Shown: positions 1-5,229 of the stretch, piece by piece
Layout of the letters: every line of letters starts with the position of its first letter
Position numbering within the stretch: the stretch's first letter is position 1
Assembly: GCA_900556535.1 (NCBI GenBank)
Contig: USPI01000055.1
Span: 1 to 8,278 of the forward strand
Direction of reading: 5' to 3'
Length of the DNA stretch: 8,278 bases
From: an uncultured Eubacteriales bacterium
GTDB taxonomy: Bacteria; Bacillota; Clostridia; Oscillospirales; Oscillospiraceae
Position numbers and translations under genes: made by a program
The notes under the pieces: generated by a model
Databases searched by the model: none
The model's input: the letters and a program-made list of their open reading frames with translations, nothing else
What the model was told of the DNA's origin: nothing

Positions 1-1142
1 TTCTCAAGCCGCTTAAAAGTCTCACCTCGCTTGACCTGTCGAAAAATAAAATAAGCGACATTTCGCCGCTCAAAAATCTCACCTCGCTCAGAACTCTGCA
101 TCTTGACAACAACGAGATAAAGGACTTCTCGCCTCTGTATGAGCTGGACGGACTTTCAATGCTGACCATAAGCGGCATCGAGATCGGCCAGGCGCAGCTC
201 AAGCAGCTCAAGGAAAAGCTGCCCGGCTGCATAATCTACAGCGACGACGCGAAGGAGGACGTGCTTGAAATAAAGCTCGGCGGCAAGACCTTCAAGAGCG
301 ACGTCACGGAGCTCAATCTGTCCGGCTGCAACGTGCGCGATATCTCCGCCCTGTCCGTCTGCACGAAGCTCAAAAAGCTCGACCTGTCGAATAACTCCAT
401 TTCGAGCATAAGCGCTCTCGTGGATATCCCGGGGCTCACGGAGCTCGACCTTTCGGACAATAAGATCACCGACATTTCGCCGCTCATGAGCGTGACGGCG
501 CTTGAGTATCTCGACCTGTCGGGCAACAACGTGAAATCCGTTGCGGCGCTGCGCGAGCTTACGGGACTGCGCGAGCTCAACCTCAGCGGCAACCCGCTTT
601 CCGGCATCTCCGCCGTTTCGAAGCTCGTTTCGATGAAAACGCTGTGGCTGGATAACGTCGGTCTCAAGGATACGGATCTTAGCAGCCTCTATTCGCTCAA
701 GGCTCTCAAGCGCCTGAGCATAAAGGATAACGCAAACCTCAGCGAGTCCGCGGTGACGGCGCTGCAAAATAAGCTCACCGGCTGCACGATAAGCCACTCC
801 GAGCTCAAGCGCAGCATCGAGCTCGGCGGCGAGAGATTCCTCTCCGACAGCGAGACCGTCGAGGCGAAGGGGCTTGACCTGAGCGATATTTCCGCCGTTT
901 CGGGCTTCAGTGCCGTTAAGCACCTCGACCTGAGCGACAACAAGATATCCAATCTCTCGCCTCTTTCAAGCCTCAAAACTCTTGAGACGCTCGACCTGCG
1001 CAACAACAAGATATCCGACGTCACGGCGCTGTCGGGACTTACGAATCTCAAGCAGCTCTGGCTCGGCGGAAACGAGATCAGCGGCGATCAGATCGACGCG
1101 CTCAAGAAGGCACTGCCCAATTGCTATATAAGTGTTGAATAA
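1..1142 (+). CDS. Leucine-rich-repeat protein, 5' end missing
   Basis: The frame is open from base 3 to the TAA at 1140-1142, giving 379 visible residues. The true N terminus lies upstream of the window, so the in-frame ATG at 159 is internal, not the start. The protein is made almost wholly of about 13 leucine-rich repeats of roughly 22 residues, of the SDS22/internalin-like type, with the pattern LxxLxxLDLSxNxIxDISPL. Three times the array is interrupted or closed by a cap of the form ALxxxLPGCxI (coding 198-233, 750-791 and 1089-1130). The first two caps lead into a linker with the pattern I-x-LGG-x-x-F-x-SD. The chain ends just after the third cap, with no LPXTG sorting signal, membrane helix or other anchor. 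LRR arrays usually bind proteins, and many bacterial ones are secreted or surface-bound. Here the signal peptide and ligand cannot be judged. The LRR assignment is very sure; the role is unknown. Confidence 0.93.
   Translation, partial: LKPLKSLTSLDLSKNKISDISPLKNLTSLRTLHLDNNEIKDFSPLYELDGLSMLTISGIEIGQAQLKQLKEKLPGCIIYSDDAKEDVLEIKLGGKTFKSDVTELNLSGCNVRDISALSVCTKLKKLDLSNNSISSISALVDIPGLTELDLSDNKITDISPLMSVTALEYLDLSGNNVKSVAALRELTGLRELNLSGNPLSGISAVSKLVSMKTLWLDNVGLKDTDLSSLYSLKALKRLSIKDNANLSESAVTALQNKLTGCTISHSELKRSIELGGERFLSDSETVEAKGLDLSDISAVSGFSAVKHLDLSDNKISNLSPLSSLKTLETLDLRNNKISDVTALSGLTNLKQLWLGGNEISGDQIDALKKALPNCYISVE
198..1130 (+). repeat. Higher-order modules within the LRR array
   Basis: Beyond the 22-residue LRRs, a larger unit recurs: a run of LRRs, then a helical cap with a conserved cysteine (LKEKLPGC, LQNKLTGC, LKKALPNC), then a linker (IKLGGKTFKSD at 270-302; IELGGERFLSD at 816-848), then a new LRR run beginning DISAL or DISAV. 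The third cap closes the protein. The caps resemble the LPNCxI endings often seen at the C-terminal edge of clostridial LRR blocks (from family knowledge). This suggests the gene grew by duplication of a whole capped block. Confidence 0.7.
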
Positions 1143-1191
1143 AAAAATACGAACAATTATTAAATTTTAAAGCAAATTATACAAAAGCCTC

Positions 1192-1220
1192 TTTTATTTT
1201 ACGCTCCCTTATGCTATACT
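1192..1220 (+). promoter_or_regulatory. Extended -10 promoter of hpf
   Basis: TATACT at 1215-1220 is preceded by TGC (1212-1214), giving an extended -10 element TGnTATACT. The -35 region at 17 bp spacing reads TTTTAT (1192-1197), which is poor, so the extended -10 probably carries recognition. The bases before it (1143-1200) contain only about ten G or C in 58, against a GC-rich background, and could act as an UP element. Transcription would start near 1227-1228. No SigB-like pattern was apparent. Confidence 0.65.
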
Positions 1221-1227
1221 GAGCTCA

Positions 1228-1243
1228 GCGGGAGAGATCCCGC
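1228..1243 (+). promoter_or_regulatory. Hairpin at the predicted 5' end of the hpf mRNA
   Basis: GCGGGA (1228-1233) pairs perfectly with TCCCGC (1238-1243) around a GAGA loop, which is a GNRA tetraloop. The predicted start of transcription is at about 1227-1228, so this six-pair stem would form the extreme 5' end of the transcript, ahead of the AAAGGAG ribosome binding site at 1251-1257. Such 5'-terminal stems are known to shield mRNAs from 5'-end-dependent decay. A role here is inference. Confidence 0.5.
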
Positions 1244-1266
1244 AAAGCAGAAAGGAGCCGGCACTT

Positions 1267-1812
1267 ATGAAATTCACTTTTACCGAAAAAAAGATGGGCG
1301 CCTCCGAAGCGCTGAGAGACTACACGGAGCGCAAGGTTGGCAAGCTGGACCGTTTCTTCAAAACCGAGAGCAGTGCGAACATCACGTTCAGCACCGAGCG
1401 CGGCAGATTCCTCGCAGAGATAACGGTTTCCAATAACGGCCTGTTCTACAGAGCAAGTGAGCTTACCAACGATATGTATGCCTCCGTCGATTCGGGTGTC
1501 GCAGCAATCGAGCGCCAGATCCGCAAGAACAAGACCCGCCTTGAGAAACGGCTCAGAGAGGGTGCGCTGGAGCATGAGGTCAGACCCGACTACGCTCCCG
1601 CGGCCGAGGAGGACGAGGACGAGGAGTTTAAGATCGTCCGCAGCAAGCGCTTCCCGATAAAGCCCATGTCCCCCGAGGAAGCAATTCTCCAAATGAACCT
1701 GCTTGAGCACGAATTCTTCGTGTTCCGCAACCAGCAGGAGGATGACGCCGTCTCAGTAGTCTATCGCCGCAAAAACGGCGGCTACGGTCTTATCAGCGAC
1801 GACGCGGAATAA
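1267..1812 (+). CDS. hpf: Ribosome hibernation promoting factor, long form
   Basis: The product has 181 residues and the two-domain build of long HPF (also YvyD or RaiA/YfiA family). The N-terminal beta-alpha-beta domain is at about 1-100. An acidic linker follows at about 101-120 (EEDEDEE). The C-terminal dimerisation domain is at about 121-181 and shows the family signatures IVRSKRFPIKPMSPEEAI, FFVF and VVYRRKNGGYGLI. Long HPF binds the 30S decoding region in stationary or stressed cells and, through its C-terminal domain, joins two 70S particles into inactive 100S dimers. The start is set by AAAGGAG at 1251-1257, nine bases before ATG. The gene has its own promoter and a hairpin in its leader, and is followed by a terminator hairpin. 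It lies in the same direction as prmA, another ribosome-acting gene. Length and motifs are normal for the family. Confidence 0.97.
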   Translation: MKFTFTEKKMGASEALRDYTERKVGKLDRFFKTESSANITFSTERGRFLAEITVSNNGLFYRASELTNDMYASVDSGVAAIERQIRKNKTRLEKRLREGALEHEVRPDYAPAAEEDEDEEFKIVRSKRFPIKPMSPEEAILQMNLLEHEFFVFRNQQEDDAVSVVYRRKNGGYGLISDDAE

Positions 1813-1831
1813 TAAAAAAACAAATTAAACG

Positions 1832-1859
1832 CTGCCCCGTCTACGGACGGGGCAGTTTT
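1832..1859 (+). terminator. Intrinsic terminator between hpf and prmA
   Basis: CTGCCCCGTC (1832-1841) pairs with GACGGGGCAG (1846-1855) over ten base pairs, closed by the loop TACG. C(UACG)G belongs to the very stable UNCG tetraloop class. Only four T follow (1856-1859), and the prmA ribosome binding site GAGGA begins directly after, at 1860. The stem is strong but the U tail short, so partial termination, or 3'-end protection of the hpf mRNA with readthrough into prmA, is likely. Confidence 0.8.
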
Positions 1860-1871
1860 GAGGATTTAAAC

Positions 1872-2780
1872 ATGAATTATACGGAAGTTACGATCGAATG
1901 CAAAAACACGGACGAGGTCTGCGATAAGCTGACCGCCATGGGCATAGACGGCTTTGTCATCGAGACCGAGGACGATTTCAAGGCATTTTTGGAGAATAAC
2001 CGCCAGTATTGGGACTATGTTGACGAAAGCCTCGAGGAGAGCTACCGCGGCGTGTCGCGCGTTAAGTTCTACGTTGAGGATAACGACGAGGGCGCCGCGC
2101 TGCTCGGCAGAGTGGGTGAGCAGTTCAGGATAACGACCGCGCCCGTGTGCGACGCGGATTGGGAGAACAATTGGAAGCAGTACTACGAGCCGCTTGAGAT
2201 CGGCGAGAGGCTTCTCGTCGTGCCGGAGTGGATAGACTGCTCCGAGGAGGGCAGAGTGCCGCTGCGCCTTGACCCCGGCCTTCTTTTCGGCACGGGCTCG
2301 CACGCGACAACGCGAATGTGCCTTGCCGCGCTTGAAAAATACGCCGGAGCGGGAGTGCGCGCACTCGACCTCGGCTGCGGCAGCGGTATCCTCGGCATCG
2401 GCGCACTGGTTCTCGGCAGCGAGCACTGCACCGCCTGTGACATTGACCCCAAGGCACCCGACACCGTCATGGAAAACGCCGCGCTCAACGGCATAGGCGG
2501 CGACAAAATGCAGGTCTACGCCGGCGATATAATAGGCGACGCGAAGCTGCGCAAACTCCTCGGCTCGGGCTACGACGTCGTCCTTGCAAACATCGTTTCC
2601 GACATCATAATCCCGCTTGCCCCCTTTGTGAGAGGCTTCATGGCGCCCGGCGGCGTGTTCATAACCTCCGGCATCATAGACGGCCGCGAGGACGAGGTCG
2701 CCGCAGCCCTGCGCGCCGCGGGGCTTGAGATCATCGCCCACCACCACGAGGAGGAGTGGCACTGCTTCGAGTGCAGATGA
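1872..2780 (+). CDS. prmA: Ribosomal protein L11 methyltransferase
   Basis: The product has 302 residues, normal for PrmA, the SAM-dependent enzyme that methylates amino groups of ribosomal protein L11. The N-terminal substrate-recognition domain spans about 1-95. It is followed by WENNWKQYYEPLEIG (about 97-111) and the hallmark DPGLLFGTGSHATT (134-147). The class I methyltransferase SAM loop is LDLGCGSGILGI (166-177), the acidic end of strand 2 is CDID (189-192), and the catalytic-side motif is VLANI (237-241). The start is supported by GAGGA at 1860-1864, seven bases before ATG. No promoter is obvious between the hpf terminator and this gene, so it probably depends on readthrough from hpf. 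In many Bacillota prmA is followed directly by rsmE; here a small opposing ORF and a terminator lie between them. Identification is firm. Confidence 0.96.
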   Translation: MNYTEVTIECKNTDEVCDKLTAMGIDGFVIETEDDFKAFLENNRQYWDYVDESLEESYRGVSRVKFYVEDNDEGAALLGRVGEQFRITTAPVCDADWENNWKQYYEPLEIGERLLVVPEWIDCSEEGRVPLRLDPGLLFGTGSHATTRMCLAALEKYAGAGVRALDLGCGSGILGIGALVLGSEHCTACDIDPKAPDTVMENAALNGIGGDKMQVYAGDIIGDAKLRKLLGSGYDVVLANIVSDIIIPLAPFVRGFMAPGGVFITSGIIDGREDEVAAALRAAGLEIIAHHHEEEWHCFECR

Positions 2781-2810
2781 GGGCTTGAGCGCCGATAACG
2801 AAATACCTGA

Positions 2811-2846
2811 AAAAGACGTACCCGACCTTTGCCGTGTACGTCTTTT
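2811..2846. terminator. Bidirectional terminator after prmA
   Basis: AAAAGACGTA (2811-2820) pairs with TACGTCTTTT (2837-2846) over ten base pairs, with a 16-base loop that can add a C-G pair at its base and a further short C-G/G-C stretch inside. The A run on one side and T run on the other let it work both ways: for prmA on the + strand and for the small leftward ORF ending at 2866 on the - strand. Confidence 0.75.
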
Positions 2847-2865
2847 GCTTCTTCGGTGCGGCATT

Positions 2866-3018
2866 TCACAGTCCGGCTAAAAAGCGCACGGCGCGGCTTT
2901 TGACCTGCGCCCCCGCGCAAAGCTTAGGCGCGTTTTCCTTCGGCGCTTCGGGCTCGGGAACGGTGTCGTCCTGTGCCGTCACGCGCTGCCACACGCGCTC
3001 AAAATTCTCAAGATCCAT
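2866..3018 (-). CDS. Small unrecognised protein, 50 aa
   Basis: ATG at 3018-3016 leads to TGA at 2868-2866. A GGTGA core lies about six bases before the ATG and matches the anti-Shine-Dalgarno tail, which is why this start was chosen over the frame's upstream extension. The extension would overlap the rsmE promoter and coding start. The product begins MDLENFERVWQRVTAQ, an amphipathic, probably helical segment. A Pro/Glu-rich linker follows (EPEAPKENAPK), then a basic tail (VKSRAVRFLAGL). There is no signal peptide or membrane helix. It is convergent with prmA and shares the terminator at 2811-2846, which favours a real gene. The FxxVWxRV start recalls N termini of short ferritin-like proteins in Oscillospiraceae (from memory, unverified), so it may be the leftover front end of such a gene. 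Function unknown. Confidence 0.5.
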   Translation of the reverse strand: MDLENFERVWQRVTAQDDTVPEPEAPKENAPKLCAGAQVKSRAVRFLAGL

Positions 3019-3048
3019 TGCATTCACCCGTATATGATATGCGCGGTC

Positions 3049-3077
3049 TTGAAAAAGCGTGACGATTATGAGATAAT
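3049..3077 (+). promoter_or_regulatory. SigA-type promoter of rsmE and the MATE gene
   Basis: TTGAAA (3049-3054), a 17-base spacer and GATAAT (3072-3077) make a near-consensus promoter. TGA just before the -10 (3069-3071) adds an extended -10 element. Transcription would start near 3084, leaving a leader of about 23 bases before the ATG of rsmE. This shows that rsmE and the overlapping MATE gene are transcribed independently of prmA. Confidence 0.8.
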
Positions 3078-3106
3078 ATAAAAATATTGCTTGCGAGGTG
3101 TTAATT

Positions 3107-3838
3107 ATGCCGAGATTTTTTGCTCTTGGAACCAATCTGCTCGGCGGCAGAGCGATAATACGCGGCCGCGATGCCGAGCACATAAAGGTTTTGCGCCTGC
3201 GTCCGGGCGAGGAAATGACGATCTGCGACGGTAAGGGCACGGACTACAAGTGCCGCCTTGTGCGCTCGGATAAGGACGAGGCGGAGGCGGAGATAGTCGA
3301 GGTCGTGCCGTGCGCGGCGGAGCCGAGCGTCGCGGTGCGCGTGCTGTGCGGGCTGCCCAAGGGTGACAAGACCGATTATATAATCCAAAAGTGCGTTGAG
3401 GCCGGCGCGTCGGAGATATATTTCTTCCGCTGCGACCGCGTCGTGCAGCGCACCGAGGGCGTTGCGAAAAAGCTTGAGCGCTGGAACAGAATAAGCGAGG
3501 AGGCCGCCAAGCAGTCGGGCAGGGGAGTTATCCCCGAGGTCAGCTGGCTTGACAGCTACGCCGAGGCGCTCGACGCCGCGAAAAAGACCGACGCCGCGTT
3601 TTTCATGTATGAAACGGGCGAACGCGAGAGCCTGCGCGAAGCGCTCACGGGCTCGGAAAAGCTCGGCTCGGCGGCAATAATAACGGGACCCGAGGGCGGC
3701 TTTGAGGCGTATGAGGCGGATATGGCGCGCAAGGTGGGGCTGCACATATGCTCCATGGGCGCGCGCATTTTGAGATGCGAGACCGCCCCCGTCGTCGCAC
3801 TGACGGCACTAATGTACGAAAGCGGAAATCTTGAATGA
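3107..3838 (+). CDS. rsmE: 16S rRNA (uracil-1498-N3)-methyltransferase
   Basis: The product has 243 residues and belongs to the SPOUT-class RsmE family, which makes m3U1498 in 16S rRNA of the 30S subunit. The N-terminal PUA-like domain is at about 1-70 (MPRFFALG, HIKVLRLRPGE). The C-terminal knotted SAM-binding domain carries KGDKTDYIIQKCVEAGA (85-101), EEAAKQSGR (131-139), GPEGGF (194-199) and MGARILRCETA (217-227), all family hallmarks. The ATG at 3107 is preferred to the in-frame GTG at 3098. The GTG lies inside the ribosome binding site GAGGTG (3095-3100), and RsmE proteins typically begin MxRFF. The gene has its own strong promoter, and its TGA stop overlaps the start of the downstream transporter gene, so the two form an operon. 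RsmE acts as a dimer. Identification is firm. Confidence 0.96.
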   Translation: MPRFFALGTNLLGGRAIIRGRDAEHIKVLRLRPGEEMTICDGKGTDYKCRLVRSDKDEAEAEIVEVVPCAAEPSVAVRVLCGLPKGDKTDYIIQKCVEAGASEIYFFRCDRVVQRTEGVAKKLERWNRISEEAAKQSGRGVIPEVSWLDSYAEALDAAKKTDAAFFMYETGERESLREALTGSEKLGSAAIITGPEGGFEAYEADMARKVGLHICSMGARILRCETAPVVALTALMYESGNLE

Positions 3839-5145
3839 AAAACAGAAAGAAAACTCTTTGCAAATACGTTGTGCCGACCATTCTCGGCAGCGTCAGCTAT
3901 TTTCTGTTCACGATAGTTGACGGCATTTTCGTCGGTCACGGCGTCGGTACGGACGCACTTGGCGCGGTCAATATCGCGTTTCCGTTCGTCATGGTCGTGT
4001 GCGCGTCGTTTATGCTCACGACCATCGGCGGCGTCACCGTCACGGCAATAAGGCTCGGACGCGGCGACGAAAAGGGCGCGAACGATGCGCTCATGCACTC
4101 GCTGTCGGCAACGGGGCTCGTCGCGCTCGTGCTCACTGCCGTCGGCACGCTCATGACCCCGATGCTGTGCCGCCTGCTCGGCGCGAACGAGAGCTATTAC
4201 AAGCACGTTTACGACTATCTGTTCTGGTATTCGGTGTTTATAATCCCCTCCGGCTTTGCGATGGCCATACAGGGCTTTTGCCGCAACGACGGCTCGCCCA
4301 TACTCGTTTCGGCTGCCGTTATCATCGGCACGGTGTGCAACATTTTCGGCGACTGGCTGCTCATATTCCCGATGAAAATGGGGCTTGCGGGCGCGGCGAT
4401 CGCAACGGGCGTGTCGCAGACGCTGACGCTTCTGATCGTGCTCATACATTTTGCGCTCGGCCGCGGCAAGCTCAGGATAAGCAGATTCAGACCGAGCAAG
4501 GCGCTGTACAAAAAAATATTCCTGCGCGGTCTGCCGGAGTTCATTTCGCAGCTCGCAACGCCGAGCTCAATCATTGCCATGAACTACGTTCTGCTTGCGA
4601 ATATCGGCAACATCGGCGTCAACGCTTTTTCCATCATAGGCTATGTCGCGTCGTTTTCCGTCGCCATTTTCTTCGGCACCGCCGAGGGACTTCAGCCGCT
4701 TTTCGGGCGCTGCTACGGCGCGAAAAACGAGGGAGACCTGCGTTATTTCTTCCGCGCGGGGCTTATCATCAACTTTGTCGGCAGCATCGTGATCTATGCG
4801 GCGCTGCTGTTTGTCGGGCGTCCCGTGTGCCTCATGTTCGGCGCGGATGCGCAGACGCTCGAATTTACGGTGCAGAGTATGCCAAAATACGCATGGGGCT
4901 TCTCCGTCATGGCGCTCAACACCATCATTTCTGCCTATCTGTACTCGACCAAGCGCTCGGGGCAGGCGATAGTCATGAATGTGCTGCGCAGCTTCGTGTT
5001 TAACCTTGCGTGCATCATCCTTCTGCCGCAAGTTTTCGGCGCGCAGATAATATGGCACACCTTCGGCATCTACGAGGCGCTCGTTCTCGCCGCCGCGGTC
5101 GCGCTGCTGCGCTCGTCGGAGAAAAACGGCGTTGTGTTCAAATAA
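3835..5145 (+). CDS. MATE-family multidrug/cation efflux transporter
   Basis: The product has 436 residues and about twelve hydrophobic segments, as expected for a MATE exporter of the MepA/NorM/DinF type. These export drugs or organic cations across the cytoplasmic membrane in exchange for Na+ or H+. The first half shows VDGIFVGHGVGTDALGAVN (28-46), AIRLGRGD (71-78), CRNDGSP (149-155) and NIFGDWLLIFP with GLAGAAIATG (169-192). The second half repeats the fold with GTAEGLQPLFGRCYGAKN (281-298). The ATG at 3835 overlaps the rsmE stop in an ATGA arrangement. Only a weak purine stretch (GCGGAAA) lies upstream, so translation is probably coupled to rsmE. The C-terminal tail is short (RSSEKNGVVFK). 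The substrate cannot be read from sequence. A strong terminator follows at once. Confidence 0.93.
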   Translation: MKNRKKTLCKYVVPTILGSVSYFLFTIVDGIFVGHGVGTDALGAVNIAFPFVMVVCASFMLTTIGGVTVTAIRLGRGDEKGANDALMHSLSATGLVALVLTAVGTLMTPMLCRLLGANESYYKHVYDYLFWYSVFIIPSGFAMAIQGFCRNDGSPILVSAAVIIGTVCNIFGDWLLIFPMKMGLAGAAIATGVSQTLTLLIVLIHFALGRGKLRISRFRPSKALYKKIFLRGLPEFISQLATPSSIIAMNYVLLANIGNIGVNAFSIIGYVASFSVAIFFGTAEGLQPLFGRCYGAKNEGDLRYFFRAGLIINFVGSIVIYAALLFVGRPVCLMFGADAQTLEFTVQSMPKYAWGFSVMALNTIISAYLYSTKRSGQAIVMNVLRSFVFNLACIILLPQVFGAQIIWHTFGIYEALVLAAAVALLRSSEKNGVVFK

Positions 5146-5150
5146 CAAAC

Positions 5151-5189
5151 AAAAAACTGACACCGAAAGCTTTTCGGTGTCAGTTTTTT
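5151..5189. terminator. Bidirectional terminator between convergent operons
   Basis: The bases form one long inverted repeat: AAAAAACTGACACCGAAA (5151-5168) pairs base for base with TTTCGGTGTCAGTTTTTT (5172-5189) around the loop GCT. The core CTGACACCG/CGGTGTCAG is flanked by A and T runs. It therefore works as an intrinsic terminator for the MATE gene, six bases upstream, and for the leftward DUF2804 gene ending at 5230. A weaker five-pair hairpin (AGGCA 5208-5212 / TGCCT 5219-5223) lies between it and the DUF2804 stop. Confidence 0.93.
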
Positions 5190-5229
5190 AATATTCCGAG
5201 TGCGCAAAGGCATCGGACTGCCTAAATTT

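Noticed and set aside
156..923. Long leftward open frame antisense to the LRR gene
   Set aside because: It mirrors the repetitive, GC-rich LRR codons, has no ribosome binding site or family resemblance, and is a shadow of the true frame.
1183..1195. Possible terminator for the LRR gene (AAAAG-CCT-CTTTT)
   Set aside because: The stem has five pairs, four of them A-T, and would be unstable. It overlaps the hpf promoter region. No convincing terminator for the LRR gene is seen.
1866..2864. 332-codon leftward frame opposite prmA
   Set aside because: It is antisense to an unmistakable prmA, its composition is Arg/Ala/His-rich as expected for a shadow in GC-rich DNA, and it has no recognisable domain.
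3019..3106. Leftward promoter for the 50-codon ORF
   Set aside because: AT-rich -10-like hexamers exist on the - strand, but none has a matching -35 at proper spacing, so none is claimed.
3556..4449. 297-codon leftward frame spanning rsmE and the MATE gene
   Set aside because: It crosses two well-identified genes, and its Arg/His/Asp-rich composition is typical of antisense shadows.
3999..5003. 334-codon rightward frame inside the MATE gene
   Set aside because: It is a +1-type overlap with a very Arg/His-rich product and no membrane segments. The MATE frame has clear family motifs.
5208..5223. Second hairpin AGGCA/TGCCT after the DUF2804 gene
   Set aside because: It has only five pairs and no proper U run on the relevant strand. 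The strong terminator at 5151-5189 suffices.
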